This document shows, piece after piece, positions 24,469-33,101 of a stretch of 56,118 nt of DNA (its first letter is position 1; every line of letters starts with the position of its first letter). The DNA comes from DAOUFU01 sp034429275. Its GTDB lineage: Bacteria; Chloroflexota; Anaerolineae; Aggregatilineales; Aggregatilineaceae. Location of the stretch: positions 1 through 56,118 of the forward strand of contig DAOUFU010000219.1 in assembly GCA_034429275.1 (NCBI GenBank), written 5' to 3'. The notes beneath the pieces were generated by a model, which ran no database searches, was not told the origin of the DNA, and worked only from the letters and a program-made list of their open reading frames with translations. The position numbers and the translations under genes were made by a program.

Positions 24469-25437
24469 TCAATGCTTTTCGAACGGGGTGCCGAGCGCAC
24501 GCGGCGGCGCAGCGCGCAGGAAGCGCCTCACCGCCGGCTTGAAACGGTCCGGCGCATACCGTACAACTCGTTCGAGCACGCCGCTGGTCGCTACCATCAG
24601 CGTGATGATCATCAGAATCCAGGGGAGCATGTTGACAATCTGCGAGGGGAGATCGATCACATGGTTTCCTTGAAGATCGATCGCCACTGTGCGCAACCCC
24701 ACAATGAGGTAGGCCCCCAATGCCACACGCACCGGCACCCACAGCCCAAAAATCACGATGGCCAGCGCGATCCACCCCTCGCCGCTCAGGTCTTCTTTCC
24801 ACCCCAGCTTGACCGAAAGCGAATAGGTTGCCCCGGCCAGCCCAACCAGCGATCCGCCAACCAACGTGTAGACATACCGCAGAAGCTGGACTCGCGTCCC
24901 ACGCACGAAGGCAGCTTCGGGCTGCTCGCCGATAGCCCGCAGTATCAGGCCATAGCGTGTGCGGTAAATATAGAACCACACAATTCCCACCAGGATGAGG
25001 CTGAAATAGACCAACACGTTGTGATCAAACAGCACCGGCCCGATCAGCGGAATATCGGACAGCACCGGGATAGGCAGGTGCGGCATGGCCTTGCCAGGCT
25101 GGTTGAAATGGGGCTTGCCCAGAAAGATCGCCAGATCGGCGCACAGCACGGTGAGCACAAACCCGACCGCGACCTGGTTGAGCCGGAGCGCGATGCTCGA
25201 AAACACCACAATAAACGCGACCGCGGCCCCGGCTGCCATCGCGGCCAGCACGGCATAAACCAGGCTGCCTGTCTCGCGCACGACGGCGTGAGCCATCATT
25301 GCCGAGAGCATGATCGAGCCATCCAGCGAGAGATTGATCACGCCGGATCGTTCGGTGATCAGTTCACCCTGCCCGGCAATTACAATCGGCGCGGCAGCAC
25401 GGACCACGCCGCGCAGTGTGCTTTCCAATCCGGTCAT
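24469..25437 (-). CDS. Nucleoside ABC transporter permease 2 (BMP-type system)
   Basis: 322 aa membrane permease of the RbsC/YufQ-like class, about nine or ten helices. ERSGVINLSLDGSIMLSAM and EGWIALAIVIFGLWVPVRVALG are family hallmarks. It pairs with the permease encoded upstream (25704-26879) to form the membrane part of a BMP-family importer of nucleosides or purines. Order here is binding protein, ATPase, permease 1, DUF4177, permease 2, then xpt-guaA, pointing to purine uptake. Confidence 0.92.
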   Translation of the reverse strand: MTGLESTLRGVVRAAAPIVIAGQGELITERSGVINLSLDGSIMLSAMMAHAVVRETGSLVYAVLAAMAAGAAVAFIVVFSSIALRLNQVAVGFVLTVLCADLAIFLGKPHFNQPGKAMPHLPIPVLSDIPLIGPVLFDHNVLVYFSLILVGIVWFYIYRTRYGLILRAIGEQPEAAFVRGTRVQLLRYVYTLVGGSLVGLAGATYSLSVKLGWKEDLSGEGWIALAIVIFGLWVPVRVALGAYLIVGLRTVAIDLQGNHVIDLPSQIVNMLPWILMIITLMVATSGVLERVVRYAPDRFKPAVRRFLRAAPPRALGTPFEKH

Positions 25438-25465
25438 AGCGGCAGCATCCTATCGTCCCAACGTG

Positions 25466-25729
25466 TCACTCTGACTGATCCTGTCGTCTGAAGATGACCA
25501 TCAATTCAACATCCGACAGCCAGTGAATACTCACCACATCCCATCCCTGGCGGGCGTATTCGTTCAGCTGTTGGCTGAGCGCCCTGCCCGCCCACTTGAG
25601 CGATTCGGCCCGCTCAACGGTGTCAGGGAAATCCAGCACGCCCGAAAGGTACACGGTCAGGTAGCGCCAGATCACGGGATGATCTGGGGGTTGAGGCACC
25701 GGCTCAGGTGCGGTCGATTTGTTCTTCAT
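25466..25729 (-). CDS. Small DUF4177-like protein encoded between the permeases
   Basis: 87 aa. After a charged N-terminus comes VIWRYLTVYLSGVLDF, then ALSQQLNEYARQGWDVVSIHWL and SDVELMVIFRRQ, matching the DUF4177 pattern (LN..G..GWELVS...). The start lies inside the end of permease 1 (26 nt overlap), and permease 2 begins 28 nt later. Function of the family is unknown; a small accessory protein of the transporter is possible because it is embedded in the operon. Confidence 0.75.
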   Translation of the reverse strand: MKNKSTAPEPVPQPPDHPVIWRYLTVYLSGVLDFPDTVERAESLKWAGRALSQQLNEYARQGWDVVSIHWLSDVELMVIFRRQDQSE

Positions 25730-26879
25730 CGTCTACAGGCTGGGCACTGTGCGGCGGGAAGTAGCGATTGCGCACCCCAAAGGCCAGCACCACCATCAAT
25801 ACAATAGTGCTTTGCAGCACGCGCACTAATGAACGATCCAGCTCGATCCCATAATCCCACTGGAAGCCGCTTTCGAGCCGCTGGCCGCCCTTCGAGAGCA
25901 CAGCGAATACAAACGAGACAAACGGCGTCAGCACAATCGAAAATGAAGCCAGCAGCACCACCAGGATCGCCAGAAACCCGATTCCGCCGGAAGGGGAAGC
26001 CGTGAGCTTGCTGACGTCCGGGGCCAACACGCGGTACGTTCCCCCAATGCCCGCCAGCGCGCCGCACACCGCCATCACCGCCAGGGTGTTACGCTCGGTC
26101 CGCACCCCTCGCAAATAGGCTGATTTGATATTCTTGCCCATCGCGCGCAGCTGCAGCCCCCACCGCGAGATATACATGATAGCCACCACGACCACGAACG
26201 CAGCAACGGTGATGTAGATAGTTGTCGGGCTGAGCCGCCGGTACGCTTCAAATGCCCCCAGCCGCGCAATTTCGGGGAAGCGAGCGGTCTCGGTGGCACG
26301 GCTCCCGGCAGGCTGCCAGGGTCCGCCATTGGACACCAGGTAGATATTGAACGTTTGCGCGATGAAGTTGAGCGCTACGCCGCCAAAAATCTCATTCACG
26401 CCCCCTTTGGTTTTGAGTATTCCGGCGAGCATTCCCCACAGCCCGCCCGCTGCCATGCCAAAGAGGAAACTCAAAATCATGATGGCCGTGTGACTCAGCG
26501 GATCATCGCGCTCGGCGAAAAGGCGCACCGCCCAGGTTGAGCCGATCGCGCCCATGATCATCTGCCCCTCGACGCCGATATTCCACAACCCGGCATTATA
26601 GGTGAGCACCAAGCCAAAGGAAGTGATGGCCAGCGGCATCCAAAAGGCCACCATATCCGCGCGACGCTCCGCCGTCTTCAGCGTGCCATCGTAGACATAG
26701 TCCCACGCCACCTTGGCATCCGCCCCTTGCCATTCGAGGATCAAAACAATCAGGCCGAGAGCGACCAGAATGCCCAGGAACGGCATCAGCAGCGCAGGCA
26801 GCATATCCAGCAGGGCACTGCGCCAGGGATGAGCCTGGGCGGTTCGAGAAGAAGTGGACGACACCGAATCGGCAGCCAT
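25704..26879 (-). CDS. Nucleoside ABC transporter permease 1 (BMP-type system)
   Basis: 391 aa permease of the YufP/RbsC-like class. Helix 1 is MLPALLMPFLGILVALGLIV; GLVLTYNAGLWNIGVEGQMIMGAIG is the conserved family segment, with GGVNEIFGGVALNFIA and AMGKNIKSAYLRGVRTERN the coupling region facing the ATPase. Normal length, so without the extra domains of the second system's permease (39358-41511). It starts 2 nt after the ATPase stop with GGAGG upstream. Confidence 0.93.
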   Translation of the reverse strand: MAADSVSSTSSRTAQAHPWRSALLDMLPALLMPFLGILVALGLIVLILEWQGADAKVAWDYVYDGTLKTAERRADMVAFWMPLAITSFGLVLTYNAGLWNIGVEGQMIMGAIGSTWAVRLFAERDDPLSHTAIMILSFLFGMAAGGLWGMLAGILKTKGGVNEIFGGVALNFIAQTFNIYLVSNGGPWQPAGSRATETARFPEIARLGAFEAYRRLSPTTIYITVAAFVVVVAIMYISRWGLQLRAMGKNIKSAYLRGVRTERNTLAVMAVCGALAGIGGTYRVLAPDVSKLTASPSGGIGFLAILVVLLASFSIVLTPFVSFVFAVLSKGGQRLESGFQWDYGIELDRSLVRVLQSTIVLMVVLAFGVRNRYFPPHSAQPVDDEEQIDRT

Positions 26880-26881
26880 AC

Positions 26882-28345
26882 CTACATCCTCCCGCCAATC
26901 AGTTCCCCCAGGCGCGCGGCGGTCATCTCCGCCGAGTCATCTACCGCGCTGGTGCGTCCGCCAAAAAAGACCAGGATTCGGTCGCTGTAGGTCACGATCT
27001 CGTCCAGCTCAGCGCTGATGAAGACGATCGCGGTTCCCTGTTCGCGCCGCTTGAGCAGCTGTTCCCAGATCAAAGCGGCGCTCTCAACATCCAGGCCGCG
27101 CGTAGGATGCTCCAGCAGCAGCAGGCGCAGATTTTGCGGCAGCAAAGCCAGCGCGAAACGCTGCTGATTGCCGCCCGAAAGCGTCTGCACCGGGCTGTTG
27201 GGCCGCCCTTTGACGTTGAAGTTCTGGATTTGCTGTTCGGTTGTGCGCCAGGCACGCAGCCAATTCACCCAGGGGGCGCGGCTGGGCAGAGTCAGCGCGA
27301 AATGCTCCGTGAGCGTCATCCCCGCGATCAGTCCCTCTTCGATGCGCCCGGCGGGCAAAAACGCCACCCCGGCCCTGGCAAAAGCGTGATACGAGGCGCG
27401 TGTCATGTGCCGCCCACACAGCGTGATCGTCCCGGCGTGGGGAGTCAGCAGACCGGTGCAGGCACGCATGAACTCACTCTGGCCGCTGCCATCCAGCCCG
27501 GCAAGGCCGATCACCTCACCTGCGTGAACATCCAGCGACAGGTTCTCTACCGTCAGGCGGCGGCTGGATAGAGCCAGGTCGCGCACAGAGAGCACCGGCT
27601 CACCCGCCTGCACGGGCGGTCGCGCTCGGCGCTCGATCACTTTGCCAAACATCAGCTCCACCAAAGCGCTGATGGGGCACGGCAGCGCCATCTGGCCGAC
27701 CAGCCTGCCGCGCCGCAGCACATATGCTTCGTCGCACAGGTCGATCACGTCTTCCAGCTTGTGTGAGACCAGGATGATCGTCATGCCATCATCGCGGGCC
27801 AGCGCTTTGAGCACGTTGAACAAGGCGGACTTCTGCTCGGCGGAAATGCCTGTGGTCGGTTCATCCAGGATCAAGACCTTGACGTTCATCGACAGCAGCC
27901 GCAGGATTTCGAGCTGCTGGCGCTCACCGATAGTCAACAGATCGACATAGCGATCCGGGTCGAGCGTGAAGCCAAAGCGCTCGATCAAGGCCATCAACTG
28001 CTGGCGTGCCGCTTCAGTATCCGGGAAGAACCCGCCGGGCCGCCCGGCGATGAAGTTCTCCAGCACCGTGAAGGGGGGGAAATCGAGCGGGTCCTGGTAG
28101 AGCATCCCAATGCCGTGCGCGATGGCGTCGGTGGGAGAGCGCAGAGTGACAACCTGCCCATCGACCAGCACCGCTCCGCTGTCGGCGGATTGGTAGCCCG
28201 ACATAATTTTCATCAGGGTGCTTTTTCCTGCGCCGTTCTCGCCCAGGATGGCATAAACACGCCCACCCTCAAAGGCCAATGAAACGGCCTGGTTCGCGCG
28301 TACTCGCCCAAATGTTTTGCTGATGTTTTGGAGTTCGACTCGCAT
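26882..28345 (-). CDS. Nucleoside ABC transporter ATPase, two ABC domains
   Basis: 487 aa fused ATPase like RbsA/YufO. The first domain has Walker A GENGAGKSTLMK, signature LTIGERQQLEIL and Walker B VLILDEPTTGIS. The second has degenerate Walker A GLDGSGQSEFMR, signature LSGGNQQRFALAL and LLLLEHPTRGLD (Glu preserved as H after it, LEHP, where DEP is usual). Asymmetric nucleotide sites are normal in this family. It powers import by the permeases immediately downstream. The binding-protein gene lies 112 nt upstream, across a terminator hairpin. Confidence 0.93.
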   Translation of the reverse strand: MRVELQNISKTFGRVRANQAVSLAFEGGRVYAILGENGAGKSTLMKIMSGYQSADSGAVLVDGQVVTLRSPTDAIAHGIGMLYQDPLDFPPFTVLENFIAGRPGGFFPDTEAARQQLMALIERFGFTLDPDRYVDLLTIGERQQLEILRLLSMNVKVLILDEPTTGISAEQKSALFNVLKALARDDGMTIILVSHKLEDVIDLCDEAYVLRRGRLVGQMALPCPISALVELMFGKVIERRARPPVQAGEPVLSVRDLALSSRRLTVENLSLDVHAGEVIGLAGLDGSGQSEFMRACTGLLTPHAGTITLCGRHMTRASYHAFARAGVAFLPAGRIEEGLIAGMTLTEHFALTLPSRAPWVNWLRAWRTTEQQIQNFNVKGRPNSPVQTLSGGNQQRFALALLPQNLRLLLLEHPTRGLDVESAALIWEQLLKRREQGTAIVFISAELDEIVTYSDRILVFFGGRTSAVDDSAEMTAARLGELIGGRM

Positions 28346-28399
28346 GAGTTGTGGTGGTAATCCGCTGCCGTAACCGATGTTTTTGGGGCAGGTCTTGCT

Positions 28400-28436
28400 G
28401 AAAAGGAAGGGAGAGGGAATTCCTTCCCCTCTCCCC
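28400..28436 (-). terminator. Hairpin terminator/attenuator between binding protein and ATPase genes
   Basis: Minus strand: GGGAGAGGG (28435-28427), GAAGGAATT-type loop, CCCTCTCCC (28417-28409), then TTCCTTTTC. Partial termination here would give excess binding protein over the membrane components, a frequent arrangement. Confidence 0.7.
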
Positions 28437-28457
28437 TCACTATGCTACCAGGTGCCG

Positions 28458-29702
28458 TTACTGGCTCGCACCCTTGATGCCTTCCAGAAGCTGAGGCGGA
28501 TTCACCTGATCCGGGCTGGTCGCTTCGTCCGCGTTGGCGGCAGCGAACCAGATCTGCGCTTCGGTGGCCACCTCGCCATCCTCCAGGTACACCGAGCCAT
28601 CCTGGAAGTTCAGCGGGCCGGTGAACAGGTGGAGGCCACCTTCTTCACCCTTCGCCCCGGCGGCCAGGGCGGCGATGAACTCATCAAGCGTAGCTTTTTC
28701 CTCTTCGGTCAGGGCATCACCATAGACGAAGCCCACCGCTGAGGTATCGGGATTGTTGATATCGTTCCAGTCGGGCGGGAGCCAATCCCACGAGGCTTCC
28801 CAGGTCCCTTCCTGAACGGCTTTCACCGCCGCCAGGTAGGCCGGACCCCAGTTGAAATACGGCACGCCCAGGCAGATTTCGGGGGCTTCGGAGCACGCGC
28901 CCTCAAAGTCGTAGGGAATCGCCCATACGGCTGCGCCCTCTGCCGCGCGCTGGCTGGTGACCACAATCGCTTCGGTGGTATCGATGCCGGAGATGATCAC
29001 ATCGCGGCCATCATCCAGGAAGGAGTTCACAACCTCGGTGGGATCAAGCGTCACACCGGGAATATTGAACCAGAACCCGATCCAGGTCACCGCGAAATCA
29101 AGCGCCGCCGGGTCCATCCCGCGATAATTCTCGTAGCAGTAGCGCGCACCAAGATAGACCGAGTTGGTCAGGCGGGTCGTTTCGGGATCGATCAGCGGGC
29201 CGACATAGCCGATCTTGCCGGTCTGGGTCTTAAGCGCTGCCGCACACCCGGCGATCATCTTGCCATATTCCATCTGCCCCATAAAGTTGCCCAGGTTCGC
29301 TGGGGCGATTCCCCACAGGGCGTCATCGCCGGAAATGTTGATGAACTTCACGTCCGGGTAAAATTCGGCCACCACCGTGGTATCGACCTCAAAATCGGCA
29401 GAGGTCGTCAGAATCAATTTCGCGCCCTGACCGACCATATCTTCCACCACCTGATCGAGCGTGGTTTCGGGGCGAGCTGCCGAGTTCAGACTTTCTAGAA
29501 AGATCATCTTTGCACCCGGCAGATTTTGCTCTACATACAGGCCGGCATTGTAGTGAGCTTCGCTCCAGCCGTGATCATCCTTCGGTCCAACCAGCACGAC
29601 GCCGAAGATCACCTCGTCCTGCGCGGCGCTCGGCGCGACGGTCGCCAGACCGCCCACCATCAGCGCGACCAACAGCAACAAAACCGACAGTTTCTTGATC
29701 AT
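28458..29702 (-). CDS. BMP family substrate-binding lipoprotein-like protein (nucleoside ABC transporter)
   Basis: 414 aa periplasmic-binding-protein-type receptor. A signal peptide (MIKKLSVLLLLVALMVGG, then LATVAPSAAQ) lacks a clear lipobox Cys. The mature part has the BMP pattern: VILVGPKDDHGWSEAHYNAGL-like (here FGVVLVGPKDDHGWSEAHYN), VEDMVGQGAKLILTTSADF, KFINISGDD, then IISGIDTTEAIV. BMP proteins bind nucleosides or purines outside the membrane. The ATG at 29702 has GGGAGAGG upstream; a longer reading adds 53 unlikely residues. It is first in the transport operon. Confidence 0.92.
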   Translation of the reverse strand: MIKKLSVLLLLVALMVGGLATVAPSAAQDEVIFGVVLVGPKDDHGWSEAHYNAGLYVEQNLPGAKMIFLESLNSAARPETTLDQVVEDMVGQGAKLILTTSADFEVDTTVVAEFYPDVKFINISGDDALWGIAPANLGNFMGQMEYGKMIAGCAAALKTQTGKIGYVGPLIDPETTRLTNSVYLGARYCYENYRGMDPAALDFAVTWIGFWFNIPGVTLDPTEVVNSFLDDGRDVIISGIDTTEAIVVTSQRAAEGAAVWAIPYDFEGACSEAPEICLGVPYFNWGPAYLAAVKAVQEGTWEASWDWLPPDWNDINNPDTSAVGFVYGDALTEEEKATLDEFIAALAAGAKGEEGGLHLFTGPLNFQDGSVYLEDGEVATEAQIWFAAANADEATSPDQVNPPQLLEGIKGASQ

Positions 29703-29857
29703 AGACCTCTCCCTCAAAAATGCTGAACGATCAGGGGACAGCAAGGGGCAATACCACACTGCCCGCACGAGTGTAAAAGAAATCATCCCAAAAGCAAGCT
29801 GTTCTGATCCTGGTTTGGCGACTTTGACGAGATCAATTACCGGATCAGGCGGGCCAT

Positions 29858-29968
29858 TCATGCGTCGTCATGACAACGAGTGGTGCGCGTGGCAAGCATC
29901 CAGACGATGACCAGTGCCGCCAGCAGAATGAGAGGAATGAGCAGCGATTGTCTACGCATCCAGATCAT
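29858..29968 (-). CDS. Candidate small membrane protein, 36 aa
   Basis: Reads MIWMRRQSLLIPLILLAALV, IVWMLATRTTRCHDDA. One hydrophobic helix (about residues 9-25) after a basic start, a typical small-membrane-protein shape. The near-perfect Shine-Dalgarno AAAGGAGG lies 5 nt before the ATG, stronger than those of most neighbouring genes. It is first in the leader of the BMP transport operon, 155 nt before the binding-protein start. Could be a leader peptide or a transporter partner. No homology known to me. Confidence 0.5.
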   Translation of the reverse strand: MIWMRRQSLLIPLILLAALVIVWMLATRTTRCHDDA

Positions 29969-30046
29969 CAACCTCCTTTGGTAACTCAAAAATCTAACTT
30001 TGTGCAGGCCGGGCGCCCAAGGCGCTCACACAACCTGTTTATGTCC

Positions 30047-30075
30047 AGTGTACAGACAAAATCGCCCCCGCGCAA
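30047..30075 (-). promoter_or_regulatory. Promoter for the purine/nucleoside transport operon
   Basis: Minus strand TTGCGC (30075-30070), 17 nt spacer, TACACT (30052-30047). It lies between adenine deaminase (stop 30087) and the small ORF. The following leader holds a hairpin, GCGCC-TTG-GGCGC (around 30024-30012), flanked by TTGTG and CACAA. It does not resemble a purine riboswitch. Confidence 0.55.
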
Positions 30076-30086
30076 AATAATAAGCA

Positions 30087-31799
30087 CTAAACAAACAGGT
30101 CCACGATCTCGAACCGCTCAACATCGACCAGCCCGCGATCAGTCAGCTTGAGGCTGGGAATCACTTCGAGCGCCATGAAGCTCATCGCCATGAACGGGTC
30201 ATGCAGCGGCGATCCCAGGCTCTCGCGCGTGACGGCCAGCAGCCGGTCCAGCCCTGCGCGCACCTCGCCAATCGGGGCCTGGCTCATTAACCCGGCCACC
30301 GGCAGCGGCAGTTCTGCCAGCACGTGTTCGCCCTGCACCGCAACCAAACCGCCGCCCATCCGCCCTACCGCGCGCGCCGCCGTCATCATGCTGGCATCAT
30401 CCACGCCGATCACCACCAGGTTGTGATGATCGTGGGCGACGGTTCCGGCAATCGCCCCGCGCCGGAGTCCGATCCCCTGAATGAACCCTTTCCCCACGTT
30501 TCCGGTCGCGCGGTGCCGTTCGATGACAGCCATCTTGAGCATATCGCGCGCCGGATCGGCTGCGGCCTCGCCGTTAACTCGCCGCACATCCATCACACGG
30601 TGCTCGGTCACCAGTTGGTCGGCAATGCTCCCGATCACACGCGCCCGCTCCCCGCGCGCAGGAATGGCAAAATCCAGATCTTCCCAGCGTACATTCATCG
30701 AATGCCTGAGCTGCATCGCTACAGGCGGCTGAAGCTCGCCCACCAGTTCGCCATCGCGCGCCACCAGTTTCCCCCCGCGAAACACCAGTTCGGCGCGTGG
30801 CGCGCGCAGATCGGAAAATATGAACAAATCAGCGCGGCGGCCCGGCGCGATTCCACCCCGGTCGCGCAGCCCAAAATACTCTGCCGGGTTGAGAGTGCCC
30901 ATCCGAATCGCCATCACCGGATCGATTCCCTCGGTAATTGCCACACGGATCATATGATCGATAGAGCCTTCGTCGAGCAGATCAGCGGGCTGGCGGTCAT
31001 CGGTACACCAGCAGATTCGACAGTAATTCTGCGGAGTGATCAGCGGCAGCAGAGGGCGCAAATTGTGGGCATTGGTGGCCTCTCGGATGAAGATCACCAG
31101 CCCCTTGCGCAGCTTTTCGAGTGCTTCCGCAACCTCCGTCGATTCATGCTCGCTGGCGATCCCAGCGGCGACGTAGGCGTTCAGCGCTTTGCCGCTCAAC
31201 GCCGGGCAATGCCCATCCACCACCATACCCTTGAACGCGTCGATTTTGGCCATCACTCCGGCATCACCCGCCACCACCCCCGGATAGTTCATCATCTCGG
31301 CCAGGCCCAACACCCAGGGATTATTCTGCAGAGTCTGCAAGTCGATGGCTTCCAGGCTGGCCCCAGAAGTCTCCATGTGCGTGGCGGGCACGCAGCTCGA
31401 AGCCATCACATACATGCTCAACAAACCATTCTCCGCTGATTTCAGCATGAAGTGAATGCCTTCCATGCCCAGCACATTGGCGATCTCGTGCGGGTCGGTG
31501 ACCACGCTGGGAACCCCGTGCGCCAGCACCACCCGGCTGAACTGGGGAGGCGTGCACATGCTGCTTTCGACGTGAACGTGCGCATCGATCAGGCCCGGAG
31601 CCACATAGCGCCCGCCCAGGTCAAGGGTCTCAGCGGCTTGATACCCCGGCCCCAGGCCGATCACGCGCGATCCTTTGATTGCGATCTCAACCGGGTAAAT
31701 CTCGCCGGAAAACACATTCACCAAACGCCCATTGGTCAGCAGCAGGTCGGCGGGGACATCGCCCCGCGCTGCCGCCATGCGTTCCGCTAAGGTACTCAT
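30087..31799 (-). CDS. ade: Adenine deaminase
   Basis: Amidohydrolase converting adenine to hypoxanthine and ammonia. 570 aa, normal for bacterial Ade/AdeC. N-terminal LLLTNGRLVNVFSGEIYPVEIA, metal motif GLIDAHVHVESSM, TDPHEIANVLGMEGI, and the C-terminal domain (GIGLRRGAIAGTVAHDHHNLVVIGVDD) are all diagnostic. The start at 31799 (MSTLAERMAAARGDVP) has ACGAGG near it; the longer form adds 31 residues. Next to the purine transporter, xpt and guaA, it supports a purine-salvage role. A TATAAT lies upstream at 31884-31879. Confidence 0.95.
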   Translation of the reverse strand: MSTLAERMAAARGDVPADLLLTNGRLVNVFSGEIYPVEIAIKGSRVIGLGPGYQAAETLDLGGRYVAPGLIDAHVHVESSMCTPPQFSRVVLAHGVPSVVTDPHEIANVLGMEGIHFMLKSAENGLLSMYVMASSCVPATHMETSGASLEAIDLQTLQNNPWVLGLAEMMNYPGVVAGDAGVMAKIDAFKGMVVDGHCPALSGKALNAYVAAGIASEHESTEVAEALEKLRKGLVIFIREATNAHNLRPLLPLITPQNYCRICWCTDDRQPADLLDEGSIDHMIRVAITEGIDPVMAIRMGTLNPAEYFGLRDRGGIAPGRRADLFIFSDLRAPRAELVFRGGKLVARDGELVGELQPPVAMQLRHSMNVRWEDLDFAIPARGERARVIGSIADQLVTEHRVMDVRRVNGEAAADPARDMLKMAVIERHRATGNVGKGFIQGIGLRRGAIAGTVAHDHHNLVVIGVDDASMMTAARAVGRMGGGLVAVQGEHVLAELPLPVAGLMSQAPIGEVRAGLDRLLAVTRESLGSPLHDPFMAMSFMALEVIPSLKLTDRGLVDVERFEIVDLFV

Positions 31800-31878
31800 T
31801 GCCTCGTATGCTCCTTGTGAGCAGAACCCATCCCGACAACAGCGCCAGCCTGCGCGAGCATCCGCGCAGCTTGTAGGG

Positions 31879-31884
31879 ATTATA
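31879..31884 (-). promoter_or_regulatory. -10 element for adenine deaminase
   Basis: TATAAT on the minus strand (31884-31879), about 80 nt before the chosen ATG at 31799. The -35 position at 17 nt is poor. The remainder of the 333 nt divergent spacer (31800-32132) holds no gene I can support; TTGACA at 32015 on the + strand has no matching -10. Confidence 0.4.
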
Positions 31885-32132
31885 GCGCACAAGTGGTAAC
31901 CTGTTCGGCTGCCGTCTGCTCACCGGGCCGGTCAGGCACGCTCCGAATCGGTGAACATACCGCGCAGCAGTAGTAATTCGCCCCGACCTCTTGTACACTT
32001 CACTCCAGGTCTTGTTGACAATCAGGGCTTCATGTGCGGCGCTCTCCATGCGCGCTGAGCACCGATCCCAACACAACCTGGCCGGCGTCATTCTTGTCTG
32101 GGAGTCTTTGGGATGTTGAGGAGAATGGGATA

Positions 32133-32819
32133 ATGGCTCCACGCGAACAATTCGACCGCGAGTTGAAAAATCTGCGTGATGACGTGATTCGTATGGGTTT
32201 GCAGGTCGATGAACAGGTGAAGCTGGCGCTGAGCGCGATTGAGACTCTGGATACCGATCTGGCGAGCCAGGTGATCGCTCTGGACCGCGATGTAAACGCC
32301 AGCCGGTACGGAATTGAGCAGGAATGCTTCCGGTTGATCGTCACACAGCAGCCCGCTGCGCGTGACCTGCGGGCGATTGTCGCCGCCATGAACATCATCG
32401 TAGACCTGGAACGCATGGGGGACAAAGCCAAGGCCATCGCCAACACCCTGCCTGCCATCATGGAACGCCCTCACCGATCACACGGTCAGGAACTGGCTCA
32501 CATGGGCAGCCTGGTGCGCGCTATGCTCAACACCTGCATGAAAGCCTATGCTGAAGAGATGCCCACCCTGGCTGAGCAGATCGCCGAGCAGTCGAAAGAA
32601 CTGACCGCGCTGTTCGCCGAAGTGCTCGACGATACCATCGAACACTTCGCCAAGGCCAAAAAGGAAAAGAAGGTCAAAGCGACCTATGGCAGCCTGCGCG
32701 TCGCGCAGCACCTGGATCGCATCGGTGACCTGGCTACCAATGTCGCCGAGCGTATCATCTACATCCGAACGGGCAACGTGCAAGAAATGCGCACGCATCA
32801 GGACGATACCGATGATTAA
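32133..32819 (+). CDS. phoU: Phosphate transport/signalling regulator PhoU
   Basis: 228 aa, two PhoU three-helix repeats. First: FDRELKNLRDDVIRMGLQVDEQ with VIALDRDVNASRYGIEQECF; then QQPAARDLRAIVAAMNIIVDLERMGDKA, the conserved RDLR...ERxGD metal-binding stretch, and a second such stretch GSLRVAQHLDRIGDLATNVAERIIY. PhoU links the Pst transporter to the PhoR-type kinase and limits phosphate uptake. No pst or phoBR gene is in the window. ATG 32133 follows GAGGAG and gives a family-length protein. A terminator follows. Confidence 0.95.
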   Translation: MAPREQFDRELKNLRDDVIRMGLQVDEQVKLALSAIETLDTDLASQVIALDRDVNASRYGIEQECFRLIVTQQPAARDLRAIVAAMNIIVDLERMGDKAKAIANTLPAIMERPHRSHGQELAHMGSLVRAMLNTCMKAYAEEMPTLAEQIAEQSKELTALFAEVLDDTIEHFAKAKKEKKVKATYGSLRVAQHLDRIGDLATNVAERIIYIRTGNVQEMRTHQDDTDD

Positions 32820-32854
32820 GCCAGGGCCGCGGCATCTCAGTCCATGATCTGTTA

Positions 32855-32886
32855 CCGGGGGCGTGAACGCGCTCCCGTTTTTGTTC
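32855..32886 (+). terminator. Rho-independent terminator after phoU
   Basis: CCGGGGGCG-TGAA-CGCGCTCCCG stem (32855-32877, one bulge or mismatch) followed by TTTTTGTTCGTTTG. It lies 36 nt past the stop. The next 215 nt up to 33101 show nothing certain. Confidence 0.8.
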
Positions 32887-33101
32887 GTTTGTTCGGTATG
32901 ATCGAGATGGGAATGAGCAGCGTATATTGACTTGACTCATCAATAGCGCTCTCGCCCGGTGAGCGTTATAGTCGAAGTCAAATAATCCATCGGCTCGCCG
33001 GCTTGCCAGTGATCCAGGCAGACAAGCGAGCATTTACTGGGGGACCATGCTGCGATGCGGGGGCGAGCATTGAGCATCCGTTCACTTCATCGGAGGCGGG
33101 C

